Assembly (NCBI GenBank): GCA_964400785.1
Contig: CAYNWB010000005.1
Span: forward strand, 1 to 64,000
Direction of reading: 5' to 3'
Source of the DNA: CAVQGZ01 sp964400785
GTDB taxonomy: Bacteria; Actinomycetota; Actinomycetes; Jiangellales; Jiangellaceae
Length of the DNA: 64,000 bases
Part shown: positions 18,270 to 26,394 of the stretch, piece after piece
Position numbering within the stretch: position 1 is the stretch's first letter
Layout: every line of letters starts with the position of its first letter
Program-made: the position numbers and the translations under genes
The notes under the pieces: generated by a model
Databases searched by the model: none
What the model saw: the letters and a program-made list of their open reading frames with translations, nothing else
What the model was told of the DNA's origin: nothing

Positions 18270-19729
18270 CAGGACGACACCCCCGTGGTCTCGTCGGCCA
18301 CGAGGTAGGCGGCCAGCCCGTGCCGCCCGCCCTCGCGGCCGTACCCGGACTCCTTGTAGCCGCCGAACGGGCTGGTCGGGTCGAAGTGGTTGAACGTGTT
18401 CGCCCAGACCACTCCGGCGCGCAGGTGCTGGGCCATCCACAGGATGCGCGAACCCTTCTCGGTCCACACTCCTGCCGACAGTCCGTAGGGAGTGTTGTTC
18501 GCCTTGGCCAGCGCCTCCTGCGGTGTGCGGAACGTCAGCACCGACAGCACCGGGCCGAAGATCTCCTCCCGGGCGATGCGGTGGGTCTGCGCGACGTCCG
18601 TGAACACCGTCGGCGGGAACCAGAAGCCGCGGTCGGGCAGGGCGCAGTCGGCCGACCACCGCGTGGCCCCCTCGGCCTCGCCGATCTCGCTCATCTGCCT
18701 GATGCGGTCGAGCTGGACCGCGGAGTTGATGGCACCGATGTCGGTGTTCTTGTCCATCGGGTCGCCGAGCCGCAACGTCGTCAGGCGGCGCTTGAGCGAC
18801 TCGATCACCTGGTCGACCACCGACTCGGCCACGAGCAGTCGGGTGCCGGCACAGCACACGTGGCCCTGGTTGAAGAAGACTCCGCGAACGATGCCCTCGA
18901 CGGCCTGGTCGATCGGCGCGTCGTCGAAGATGACGTTGGCTGCCTTGCCGCCCAGCTCGAGGGTGACCTTCTTGCGCGTGCCGGCCACGGACCGGGCGAT
19001 GAGCCGGCCGACCTCGGTCGACCCGGTGAAGGCGACCTTGTCGACGTCGGGGTGCTCGACGAGCAGCCGTCCGGTCTGCCCTGCGCCTGTCACGATGTTC
19101 ACCACGCCCGCCGGCAGGTCGGCCTGCCGACAGATGTCGGCGAAGGCCAGGGCGGTCAACGGCGTGGTCTCCGCGGGCTTGAGCACGACGGTGTTGCCCG
19201 CGGCCAGGGCGGGCGCCACCTTCCAGGCCAGCATGAGCAGGGGGAAGTTCCACGGGATGATCTGGGCCGCCACGCCGTGCGGACGCGGGTTCGGCCCGAG
19301 CCCCGCGTACCCGAGCTTGTCGGCCCAGCCCGCGTGGTAGAAGAAGTGGGCGGCGACGAGCGGGATGTCGACGTCGCGGGTCTCCCGGATCGGCTTGCCG
19401 TTGTCGAGCGTCTCCAGCACGGCGAGCTCGCGGGCACGCTCCTGCACCAGCCGGGCGATCCGGAACAGGTACTTGCCGCGCTCCCGTCCCGACATGCGGG
19501 ACCACACGCGCGTGTAGGCCGAACGCGCGGCCGCCACCGCAGCGTCCACGTCGAGCCGCCCCGCCTCGGTGACCTCGGCGAGCACCTCCTCGGTGCTGGG
19601 GGAGATGGTCTTGAAGCGTCCCCCATCGGTCGGCTCGACCATCTCTCCGCCGATGAACAGCCCGTACGACTCGGCGATGTCGACCACCGCGCGGGACTCC
19701 GGCGCGGGGGAGTACTCGAACAGGCTCAC
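18269..19729 (-). CDS. Aldehyde dehydrogenase, full length
   Basis: This 486-residue NAD(P)-dependent enzyme oxidises an aldehyde to an acid. It has IIPWNFPLLMLAWK, FTGSTEVG (cofactor), VTLELGGK with the catalytic Glu, and FFNQGHVCCAGTRLL with the catalytic Cys. GTG 19729 has AGGAGAG upstream and lies 13 bp after deoC, so acetaldehyde released by DeoC is a natural substrate. The stop overlaps the start of the truncated paralogue. Family and activity are secure; acetaldehyde specificity is inferred from the gene order. Confidence 0.93.
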   Translation of the reverse strand: MSLFEYSPAPESRAVVDIAESYGLFIGGEMVEPTDGGRFKTISPSTEEVLAEVTEAGRLDVDAAVAAARSAYTRVWSRMSGRERGKYLFRIARLVQERARELAVLETLDNGKPIRETRDVDIPLVAAHFFYHAGWADKLGYAGLGPNPRPHGVAAQIIPWNFPLLMLAWKVAPALAAGNTVVLKPAETTPLTALAFADICRQADLPAGVVNIVTGAGQTGRLLVEHPDVDKVAFTGSTEVGRLIARSVAGTRKKVTLELGGKAANVIFDDAPIDQAVEGIVRGVFFNQGHVCCAGTRLLVAESVVDQVIESLKRRLTTLRLGDPMDKNTDIGAINSAVQLDRIRQMSEIGEAEGATRWSADCALPDRGFWFPPTVFTDVAQTHRIAREEIFGPVLSVLTFRTPQEALAKANNTPYGLSAGVWTEKGSRILWMAQHLRAGVVWANTFNHFDPTSPFGGYKESGYGREGGRHGLAAYLVADETTGVSS

Positions 19730-19742
19730 AGCACTCTCCTGG

Positions 19743-20696
19743 TCAGTCGATCGTCACGTAGTCGGGGCCGGAGTAGTGACCGGTGCGCAGCTTCTGGCGC
19801 TGCATGAGCAGGTCGTTGAGCAGGCTGGACGCGCCGAACCGGAACCACTCGGGGCACAGCCAGTCGATGCCCGCCGTCTCGTTGACGAGCACCAGGTAGC
19901 GGATCGCGTCCTTGGCCGTCCTGATGCCACCGGCCGGCTTCACACCCACCATGAGACCGGTGGCGTCCCGGTAGTCGCGGACTGCCTGCAGCATGACCAT
20001 CGTGACCGGACGAGTCGCAGCCGGCGACACCTTGCCCGTCGAGGTCTTGATGAAGTCCGCACCGGCGAGCATCGCCAGCCACGATGCCCGCCGCACGTTG
20101 TCGTAGGTCGCCAGCTCGCCTGTCTCGAGGATCACCTTCAGGTGCGCATCGCCGCAGGCCTGCTTGACCGCGACGATCTGCTCGAAGACCTGCAGGTAGC
20201 GACCGGACAGGAACGCTCCGCGGTCGATGACCATGTCGATCTCGTCGGCCCCGGCAGCGACCGCCTCGGCGGTGTCGGCGAGCTTGACCGCCATCGAGGC
20301 CCGTCCGGACGGGAAGGCCGTGGCGACCGCGGCGACGTTGACGCCGCTTCCGGCCAGCGCATCCACCGCCGTCGCCACCATGTCGCCGTAGACGCACACG
20401 GCGGCCACCGTCGGGGTGGTCGGGTCGGTCGCGTCCGGACGGCGTGCCTTGGCACACAGCGTCCGCACCTTGCCCTCGGTGTCCTGGCCCTCGAGGGTGG
20501 TCAGGTCGATCATGGCGATCGCGAGGTCGATGGCGCGAGCCTTGGACTCGTTCTTGATCGACCGTGTGGCCAGCTCGGCAGCTCGGCTGTCGGCGCCCAC
20601 CTGGTCGACGCCGGGAAGCCCGTGCAGAAAGGCCCGCAGGTCGGCGTCGGACCGGGTGATGTCGTCCACGCTCGGCAGGCTCGACGTCAGCGTCAC
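19743..20696 (-). CDS. deoC: Deoxyribose-phosphate aldolase
   Basis: This 317-residue enzyme cleaves 2-deoxyribose-5-phosphate to acetaldehyde and glyceraldehyde-3-phosphate. The Schiff-base lysine lies in FIKTSTGK (about residue 217), and VGVKPAGGIRTAKDA supplies the second conserved Lys. Its length matches the longer form with extra N- and C-terminal helices rather than the roughly 220-residue form. The start is GTG 20696, with a TAGGAT -10 box 7 nt upstream that overlaps the stop codon of the preceding pgm gene, hinting at an internal promoter. Confidence 0.95.
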   Translation of the reverse strand: MTLTSSLPSVDDITRSDADLRAFLHGLPGVDQVGADSRAAELATRSIKNESKARAIDLAIAMIDLTTLEGQDTEGKVRTLCAKARRPDATDPTTPTVAAVCVYGDMVATAVDALAGSGVNVAAVATAFPSGRASMAVKLADTAEAVAAGADEIDMVIDRGAFLSGRYLQVFEQIVAVKQACGDAHLKVILETGELATYDNVRRASWLAMLAGADFIKTSTGKVSPAATRPVTMVMLQAVRDYRDATGLMVGVKPAGGIRTAKDAIRYLVLVNETAGIDWLCPEWFRFGASSLLNDLLMQRQKLRTGHYSGPDYVTID

Positions 20697-20703
20697 GACG
20701 GCG

Positions 20704-20709
20704 ATCCTA
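20704..20709 (-). promoter_or_regulatory. Internal leaderless -10 box for deoC
   Basis: TAGGAT on the minus strand ends 7 nt before the deoC GTG. Its first three bases are the TAG stop codon of pgm, so the stop codon and the promoter share sequence. Confidence 0.55.
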
Positions 20710-22374
20710 GGCCGGTGCGGCGAGCAGGGCCTCGACGTCGCTACGCAGCGCGTGCATGCGGCGCTCGGCCTCGGCCCGGGCCGGGTGGACGTCGTCGCCG
20801 GTCACCGTGGCGACCACCTCGAGGTAGCACTTGACCTTCGGCTCGGTTCCCGACGGGCGGATGATGACGCGCGACCCCTGCTCGAGCGTGAGGCGGATGC
20901 CGTCGGTCGGTGGCAGCGGGCCGGACGGGTCGAGCAGGTCGTCGACGCCGAGCACGTCAGCCCCCCCGAGCACGGTCGGTGGCTGCGAGCGGACCCGGCG
21001 CATGGTCGCGTCGATGAGCCCCAGGTCGGCCACACGGATGCTCACCTGGCTGGTCAGGTGCACCCCGTGCCGGCGGGCGAGGTCGTCCAGCACGTCGTCG
21101 AGCGTGCGGCCCAGGGCCCGCTGCTCGGCCGCCAGCTCGGCCACGAGCAGGGCGGCCGTCACGCCGTCCTTGTCGAGCACCGCCTCGGGGTCGCAGCAGT
21201 AGCCGAGTGCCTCCTCGTACCCGTAGCGCAGGCCGGGTGCCTTGGTGATCCATTTGAAGCCGGTGAGGGTCTGCACGTGACGGACGCCGGCGGCGGCGGC
21301 CACCTTGCCGAGCAGGGTCGACGACACGATCGAGCTCGCGAAGGTGCCGGTGGCCCCGCGTTGCAGCAGGTGCCAGCCCAGAAGCGTGCCGACCTCGTCG
21401 CCGGTCAGCATGCGCCAGCGGCCGGCGGCGTCGGGCAGGGCCACGGCGCACCGGTCGGCATCGGGGTCGTTGGCGATCACGAGGTCGGCTCCGCGGTCGC
21501 GGGCCAGGTCGAGGGCAGCGTCGATGGCCCCCGGTTCCTCGGGGTTCGGGAAGGCCACGGTGGGGAACAGGGGATCGGGCTCGGCCTGGCTCGCCACGAC
21601 GACAGGCGGGGCGAAGCCGGCGCGGTCGAACGCCTCGAGCAGCAGGTCCCGCCCGACCCCGTGCAGGGGGGTGTAGACGACCGTGAGGTCGCGAGGCCCC
21701 GAGGGCTCGAGCAACGAGGCAGCCCGGTCGAGGTAGGCCTCGACGATGCTGTCGTCGAGGGTGACCCACCCGTCGTCGGCCCTCGGCACCGCGGTGATGC
21801 TGCCCACCGCGTCGATGCACGCGGCGATCTCGGTGTCGGTGGGGGGAGCGATCTGCGACCCGTCGCCGGCGTAGACCTTGTAGCCGTTGTCGGCGGGAGG
21901 GTTGTGCGAGGCGGTGACCATCACCCCGGCGTCGGCGCCGAGGTGGCGCAGCGCGAACGCCAGTACGGGTGTCGGCAGGGGGCGGGGCAGAACCATGGCC
22001 TCGACGCCCGCCGCCTCCATCACCGCGCACGTGTCGCGTGCGAACACGTCGGAGTCGCGGCGAGCGTCGAACCCGACGACGATGCCGCCGCCGTCGTGGT
22101 CGCGCAGCCACCGGGCGAGACCGGCGGCCGCGCGGACGACGACAGCCCTGTTCATGCGCCGCGGGCCGGCACCCATGCGTCCGCGCAGGCCAGCTGTGCC
22201 GAACTCGAGCGTGCCGGCGAAACGGTCGGCCAGCTCGGCCCGCGCCTGGCTCGCGTCGACCCCGTCCTGGGCACGGTCGAGCAGCGCGGCCAGCTCGTGT
22301 CGGGTCGTGGGGTCGGGGTCGTCGGCGATCCAGGCTCGTACCCGCTCGGTCAGGTCGTCCACGACGCTGCTCAC
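20707..22374 (-). CDS. Phosphoglucomutase/phosphomannomutase (PmmB type; likely phosphopentomutase role)
   Basis: This 555-residue alpha-D-phosphohexomutase has the catalytic serine in TASHNPPADNGYK (Ser156), the metal loop DPDADRCA, and the C-terminal phosphate-binding RPSGTEPKVKCYLE. FGTAGLRGRMG near residue 60 is typical of the PGM2/PmmB subfamily, whose members often isomerise ribose- or deoxyribose-1-phosphate. Lying between PNP and deoC, it is well placed to make deoxyribose-5-phosphate for DeoC. GTG 22374 overlaps the PNP stop (GTGA). The exact sugar is inferred from context. Confidence 0.92.
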   Translation of the reverse strand: MSSVVDDLTERVRAWIADDPDPTTRHELAALLDRAQDGVDASQARAELADRFAGTLEFGTAGLRGRMGAGPRRMNRAVVVRAAAGLARWLRDHDGGGIVVGFDARRDSDVFARDTCAVMEAAGVEAMVLPRPLPTPVLAFALRHLGADAGVMVTASHNPPADNGYKVYAGDGSQIAPPTDTEIAACIDAVGSITAVPRADDGWVTLDDSIVEAYLDRAASLLEPSGPRDLTVVYTPLHGVGRDLLLEAFDRAGFAPPVVVASQAEPDPLFPTVAFPNPEEPGAIDAALDLARDRGADLVIANDPDADRCAVALPDAAGRWRMLTGDEVGTLLGWHLLQRGATGTFASSIVSSTLLGKVAAAAGVRHVQTLTGFKWITKAPGLRYGYEEALGYCCDPEAVLDKDGVTAALLVAELAAEQRALGRTLDDVLDDLARRHGVHLTSQVSIRVADLGLIDATMRRVRSQPPTVLGGADVLGVDDLLDPSGPLPPTDGIRLTLEQGSRVIIRPSGTEPKVKCYLEVVATVTGDDVHPARAEAERRMHALRSDVEALLAAPA

Positions 22375-23174
22375 ACCCTCTCCGCGATCTCGCCGAGCAA
22401 CCGGCCGAGGCGGTCGGCCGCAGACCGGCCGGACTCCAGCACCTCGGCATGGTCCAGGGGCTGTCCGGACAGCCCGGCGGCGGCGTTCGTGACCAGCGAC
22501 AGCCCGAGCACCTCGAGGCCGGCCGCGCGCGCGGCGATGGCCTCCAGCGTCGTGGACATGCCCACCAGGTCGGCGCCGAGCGTGCCCAGCATGCTGATCT
22601 CGGCCGGGGTCTCGTAGTGCGGACCCGGAAGCTGGGCGTAGACGCCCTCGGGCAGGGCGGGGTCGACCGCCCGGGCGACGGCGCGCAGGCGCGGGGAGTA
22701 CAGGTCGGTCAGGTCGACGAACTGCGCTCCCCGCAGGGGAGAGGTGGCCGTCAGGTTGAGGTGGTCGCGGATGAGGACGACCGTTCCGGGGGCCCAGGCG
22801 GGGTTCAACCCTCCGCAGCCGTTGGTCAGCACCACCCGGGTGCATCCGGCGGCTGCGGCCGTGCGCACCGGGTGGGCGACGGCGTCGACACCTCGCCCTT
22901 CGTAGAGGTGCGTGCGACCCAGGAAGACCAGGCAGGCCGACTCGCCCCGGCGGACGCTGCGCACGGTGCCGCCGTGCCCAGAGACGGTCGGGGCGCTGAA
23001 CCCGGGGAGGTCGGCCAACGGCACCTCGGCCTGGGTCGTGCCGATCAGGTCAGCGGCCTTGCCCCAGCCCGACCCCAGCACCACGGCCACGTCGTGCGAC
23101 GGGACTCCGGTGCGATCGGCGAGGGCGGCCGCGGCCTCACGGGCCGTGTCGTCCGGGCTCGTTCGGTTGCTCAC
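22371..23174 (-). CDS. Purine nucleoside phosphorylase
   Basis: This 267-residue enzyme splits purine (deoxy)nucleosides with phosphate. It belongs to the trimeric class (PNP/MTAP): VVLGSGWGKAADLI (phosphate loop), FLGRTHLYEG, LTNGCGGLNPAWAPGTVVLIRDHLN and LPGPHYETPAEI all match. GTG 23174 follows a TACAGT -10 box by 7 nt, so this appears to be the leaderless first gene of the minus-strand set PNP-pgm-deoC-ALDH-ALDH'-kinase. M. tuberculosis deoD (Rv3307) next to pmmB shows the same pairing. Confidence 0.94.
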   Translation of the reverse strand: MSNRTSPDDTAREAAAALADRTGVPSHDVAVVLGSGWGKAADLIGTTQAEVPLADLPGFSAPTVSGHGGTVRSVRRGESACLVFLGRTHLYEGRGVDAVAHPVRTAAAAGCTRVVLTNGCGGLNPAWAPGTVVLIRDHLNLTATSPLRGAQFVDLTDLYSPRLRAVARAVDPALPEGVYAQLPGPHYETPAEISMLGTLGADLVGMSTTLEAIAARAAGLEVLGLSLVTNAAAGLSGQPLDHAEVLESGRSAADRLGRLLGEIAERV

Positions 23175-23181
23175 CGACACG

Positions 23182-23187
23182 ACTGTA
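23182..23187 (-). promoter_or_regulatory. Leaderless -10 box for the PNP-pgm-deoC-ALDH operon
   Basis: TACAGT on the minus strand lies 7 nt before the PNP GTG start, the position expected for a leaderless transcript. Confidence 0.6.
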
Positions 23188-23214
23188 GGGGCCGGTAGGC
23201 CGGCGTGGGCATGG

Positions 23215-23673
23215 TCACCGGCAGGGGCGCCGACGAAGGTCGTCGACGTAGTCCGTCGGGGCTCCGGCGGCCTCGGCGGCGTCGGCGAGCATGCCCAGGT
23301 AGCGGGCGGAGGGCAGACCACCCTCGTAGGCGTCCACGACGTAGGCCCATGCCGGCATCGGGCCGTTCATCGTCTCGACGCGCACGCGGATCTTGCGGAA
23401 CGTGCGCAGGTCGAGGCCCTCCCACTCGTCCATCGCCGACTCGTCGGTGTCGCTGACGTCGTAGAGCGCCACGAACACCGATGGCTCGGGATGGCCGTCA
23501 CCGGTGCCCGCAGCCTCCACGATGGTGGCGATGGCACCTTCCCAGCCGAGCTCCTCGCCGGCGAAGGCGAGGCGCCATCCCGGCAGCCACCCGGTTGCGC
23601 GCAGAGGCGAGTGCGGGGCACGGCGCAGCATGGTCTCCGGGTGCAGGCTCGAGGCGTAGGCGGCGTAGAGCAC
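23215..23673 (-). CDS. Gamma-glutamylcyclotransferase-like (AIG2/GGCT) protein
   Basis: This 152-residue protein starts LYAAYASSLHPETM, matching the YxxYGSNL substrate loop of the gamma-glutamylcyclotransferase fold, with a second conserved block ALYDVSDTDESAMDEWEG whose Glu residues are candidates for catalysis. It may form 5-oxoproline from a gamma-glutamyl compound; the substrate is unknown. The start is GTG 23673, preceded by AGGGAG. It is divergent from the LpdA-type gene, the same arrangement as Rv3304/lpdA in M. tuberculosis. Confidence 0.8.
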   Translation of the reverse strand: MLYAAYASSLHPETMLRRAPHSPLRATGWLPGWRLAFAGEELGWEGAIATIVEAAGTGDGHPEPSVFVALYDVSDTDESAMDEWEGLDLRTFRKIRVRVETMNGPMPAWAYVVDAYEGGLPSARYLGMLADAAEAAGAPTDYVDDLRRRPCR

Positions 23674-23734
23674 GGATCTCCCTGAGGTGGTGCTCGGCGG
23701 GCCCGACGCGGCATGCGTCGGGTGGCGGCGTGGG

Positions 23735-23740
23735 TAAGTT
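23735..23740 (+). promoter_or_regulatory. Leaderless -10 box for the LpdA-type gene
   Basis: TAAGTT ends 8 nt before GTG 23749, and no ribosome-binding site precedes that GTG. This supports GTG 23749 as the start. Confidence 0.55.
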
Positions 23741-23748
23741 TGCCCGAC

Positions 23749-25152
23749 GTGACGGCGGTAGCGATCATCGGTGGCGGCCCGGGTGGCTACGAGGCGGCTC
23801 TGGTCGCAGCACAGCTGGGAGCCGAGGTGACCGTCGTCGACACCGACGGCATCGGTGGCTCGGCCGTGCTCACCGACTGCGTGCCCAGCAAGACACTCGT
23901 CGCGACCGCGGACGTCATGGTCGAGGTCGCTGACTCCGGAGAGCTCGGGGTGCGCACCACCGGGCCGGACGACGACGGCCCGGCGGGGGTCGCCCCGGGA
24001 GTGGGGGTCGACCTGGCGCAGGTGAACGCCCGCGTCGTCGGTCTCGCCCGGGCTCAGTCGGCCGACACCGCCCGGCGGCTGACCCGCGACGGCGTGCGTG
24101 TGCTCAGCGGGCGTGGCCGCCTGGACGGACCCCACCGTGTGGTGGCCGAGCTGTCCGGCGGTGGCACCGAGACCATCGATGCCGACGTGGTACTCGTGGC
24201 CACCGGGGCCCACCCCCGCGAGCTTGCCTCAGCCGCCCCTGACGGAGAGCGCATCCTGTCCTGGACGCAGCTCTACGACCTGCAGGAGCTTCCGGACAGG
24301 CTGGTCGTGGTCGGGTCGGGCGTGACCGGGGCGGAGTTCGCCAGCGCCTACAACGCCTTGGGCAGCGAGGTGGTGCTGGTCTCCTCGCGCGACCAGGTGC
24401 TGCCGGGGCAGGATGCCGACGCGGCCGCCGTGCTCGAGTCGGTGTTCGCGCGGCGTGGTGTGACCGTGCTGCCGCGTTCGCGTGCCGTGGCTGCCACGCG
24501 CACGTCCGACGGCGTGCGGGTCACCCTGGCCGACGGCCGCGAGATCGACGGCAGCCACTGCCTGATGGCGGTGGGGTCGATCCCGAACACGGCCGGCCTG
24601 GGGCTCGAGCAGGCCGGGGTCGCGCTCGACGACGCCGGCTACGTGACGGTCGACCGGGTCAGCCGCACGACGGCGCGCGGGGTGTACGCCGCCGGGGACT
24701 GCACTGGCGTGCTCATGCTGGCCTCGGTGGCGGCCATGCAGGGACGGACAGCCATGTGGCACGCCCTCGGGGAGGCCGTGGCGCCGCTCGACCTGACCAC
24801 GGTCTCGTCGAACGTGTTCACCTCACCGGAGATCGCGACCGTCGGCTGGACGCAGGAGATGGTCGAGCGCGGCGAGGTCAGCGCTGCCGCGGTGACCTTG
24901 CCGTTGGCCACGAACGCCCGGGCGAAGATGAGCGGCATCCGCGACGGCTTCGTCAAGCTCTTCTGCCGACCCGGCACCGGCATCGTCATGGGCGGCGTCG
25001 TGGTGGCGCCCGCGGCGAGCGAGCTCATCCATCCGATCGCGTTGGCGGTCGAGTGCCGACTGACCGTCGACCAGCTCGCCCGGGCCTTCACCGTGTACCC
25101 GTCGCTGTCGGGGTCGGTCGCCGAGGCGGCCCGCCGCCTGCGGCGACGCTGA
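23749..25152 (+). CDS. lpdA: NAD(P)H-quinone dehydrogenase, LpdA type
   Basis: This 467-residue flavoprotein has the class I disulfide oxidoreductase fold: VAIIGGGPGGYEAA for FAD, LVVVGSGVTGAEFA for NAD(P)H, GVYAAGDCTGV and a C-terminal dimerisation domain. The usual CxxxxC redox pair is broken: in GGSAVLTDCVPSK the first Cys is Ala (position 39) and only Cys44 remains. The same loss is known for M. tuberculosis LpdA (Rv3303c), which reduces quinones rather than lipoamide. The GTG at 23749 gives the family N-terminus and follows a TAAGTT -10 box. It is not a working lipoamide dehydrogenase. Confidence 0.88.
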   Translation: MTAVAIIGGGPGGYEAALVAAQLGAEVTVVDTDGIGGSAVLTDCVPSKTLVATADVMVEVADSGELGVRTTGPDDDGPAGVAPGVGVDLAQVNARVVGLARAQSADTARRLTRDGVRVLSGRGRLDGPHRVVAELSGGGTETIDADVVLVATGAHPRELASAAPDGERILSWTQLYDLQELPDRLVVVGSGVTGAEFASAYNALGSEVVLVSSRDQVLPGQDADAAAVLESVFARRGVTVLPRSRAVAATRTSDGVRVTLADGREIDGSHCLMAVGSIPNTAGLGLEQAGVALDDAGYVTVDRVSRTTARGVYAAGDCTGVLMLASVAAMQGRTAMWHALGEAVAPLDLTTVSSNVFTSPEIATVGWTQEMVERGEVSAAAVTLPLATNARAKMSGIRDGFVKLFCRPGTGIVMGGVVVAPAASELIHPIALAVECRLTVDQLARAFTVYPSLSGSVAEAARRLRRR

Positions 25153-25166
25153 CCCGGGGCGGGTGA

Positions 25167-25190
25167 TGAGGCGACTCTCGGGTCGCCTCA
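25167..25190. terminator. Bidirectional terminator hairpin
   Basis: A perfect 9-bp stem (TGAGGCGAC against GTCGCCTCA) with a 6-nt loop lies between convergent genes. Its right arm contains the stop codon of the minus-strand gene. No U-run follows in either direction. Confidence 0.65.
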
Positions 25191-26012
25191 GATGTCGAAG
25201 CCGCCGACGTCGCCGAACCCGCCGTCGCCGAACCCACTGCCGGTGTCGCCGCCGGCGTCGGTCCCGGCTTCTCCGCCCAGCTCGCCACCGGCGCCGGGGT
25301 CCAGGTCGTACCCCATGGGTGCCCAGAGCATCGAGCCCAGCATCGTGCCCACGAGCATGCCGTTGAGCAGGTAGGCACCCTGGGCTCCGTACCACCCGCG
25401 GGCCCAGGGCCCGTACTCCGGCCCCGCCTCCCAGTACGGACGCTGACCGGTGGCGGTCGGGACAGTACGGGCGTCGGGGGAGATCCCGTCGGCGATGCGG
25501 GCCGCGCAGGCAGCACACACCGGGACGTCGCGTGCCGCCCCGCCCGGAGGTGCCCACGAGGCGTCCTGCACCGAGATTCCGTGGCGCTGGTCGAAGAAGC
25601 ACGGCCCGCGGCGGCTCGGCAGGTCGCGGCCCTCTCGACGCGCTCGCAAGGTGGCCAGGGCGAACCGGCCGTCGTCCAGGGCGCGGGTGACCCACTGCAG
25701 GTCCTCCGGGGTCTGCGCGGTGTCCAGCGCCCCCTTCGCGTTCTCGTAGGCGTCCAGCGCTCGCTGCCAGTCGGCCAGGGCCTCGTCGCCGAGCCCGTCC
25801 GGGATCGGCTCGTGCTGCAGCTGCTCTCCGAGCTGGGTGACGTCCTCGGACGCGACTCGCAGGACGGCCTGCATCCGCGGGTCGGGCTGCTGCTGCCCAC
25901 GTCCGCGACCGAGAGGGGGTGCGGCGCCGTCGGCAAGCCGTCCCTGCTGGGTGGACTTGCCGACGAACCAGACGACGGCGGCGACGGCGAGAAGGATCAG
26001 GAGCAGCTCCAC
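25188..26012 (-). CDS. Membrane-anchored protein of unknown function
   Basis: This 274-residue protein begins with a hydrophobic stretch (ELLLILLAVAAVVWFVGK) that should act as an N-terminal anchor. A mid-region about residues 55-130 looks helical and charged. Further on is VPVCAACAARI, a CxxC that could bind metal, and CFFDQRHG. The last 45 residues are a low-complexity Gly/Asp tail. No enzymatic motif was recognised. GTG 26012 is the likely start. It lies 15 bp after the 96-residue gene on the same strand and may share its promoter. Confidence 0.7.
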   Translation of the reverse strand: MELLLILLAVAAVVWFVGKSTQQGRLADGAAPPLGRGRGQQQPDPRMQAVLRVASEDVTQLGEQLQHEPIPDGLGDEALADWQRALDAYENAKGALDTAQTPEDLQWVTRALDDGRFALATLRARREGRDLPSRRGPCFFDQRHGISVQDASWAPPGGAARDVPVCAACAARIADGISPDARTVPTATGQRPYWEAGPEYGPWARGWYGAQGAYLLNGMLVGTMLGSMLWAPMGYDLDPGAGGELGGEAGTDAGGDTGSGFGDGGFGDVGGFDI

Positions 26013-26027
26013 GCCGTCATGTCTACC

Positions 26028-26318
26028 TCAGGCGGCGTGAGCCGGCCACGCGTGGCGCTGCGTGGGCTCGACGGGCGTGTCAGGACGGTGAGGTGCGCGG
26101 CCGAGAAGCGCGAGCAGCTCGCCGAAGGCACGCTGCCGGGCGACGCCAGGCTCGCGCGGGTCCAGCACGATGTCGGTGAGCACGGTGTCGGCCCCCAGAC
26201 GTGCTGCGCGCCGCACGACCCGCGTGACCGCGGTGCGGTCGATGTCGACGCCGTCGGCGGCGACGCGGAAGGCAAGGTCGTCAAGGGTGCCGATGGACTG
26301 AGGGGCGAAGGTGCGCAT
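26028..26318 (-). CDS. Conserved small protein of unknown function
   Basis: This 96-residue protein has no signal or membrane segment. The middle (DRTAVTRVVRRAARLGADTVLTDIVLDPREPGVARQRAFGELLALL) is probably two helices around a strand. Its ATG lies 6 nt after TAACTT, so it is likely leaderless. It diverges from a lysR-type gene across an AT-rich 76-bp region and could be its target, but nothing shows its function. Confidence 0.65.
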   Translation of the reverse strand: MRTFAPQSIGTLDDLAFRVAADGVDIDRTAVTRVVRRAARLGADTVLTDIVLDPREPGVARQRAFGELLALLGRAPHRPDTPVEPTQRHAWPAHAA

Positions 26319-26324
26319 GCTTGA

Positions 26325-26330
26325 AAGTTA
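26325..26330 (-). promoter_or_regulatory. Leaderless -10 box for the 96-residue gene
   Basis: TAACTT on the minus strand lies 6 nt before ATG 26318. Confidence 0.55.
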
Positions 26331-26335
26331 CGCGC

Positions 26336-26394
26336 GTGTGAGCATAAGCGCAAACTATGAGTTGTGATGATAATGATCATATATAGTTGTCACT
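26336..26394. promoter_or_regulatory. AT-rich divergent control region with lysR leaderless promoter
   Basis: This stretch is markedly AT-rich against a roughly 70% GC background. TATAGT at 26382-26387 ends 7 nt before the lysR ATG, and no ribosome-binding site is present, so lysR is probably leaderless. Upstream are the small palindrome ATGATCAT (26373-26380) and repeated ACTATGAGTT/ATATAGTT blocks that could be LysR boxes controlling both directions. Confidence 0.6.

Noticed and set aside
20416..22617. Long open frame on the plus strand opposite pgm and PNP
   Set aside because: It is antisense to two well-matched enzymes; its product is His/Gly/Arg-rich with no motif, a known artefact of high GC.
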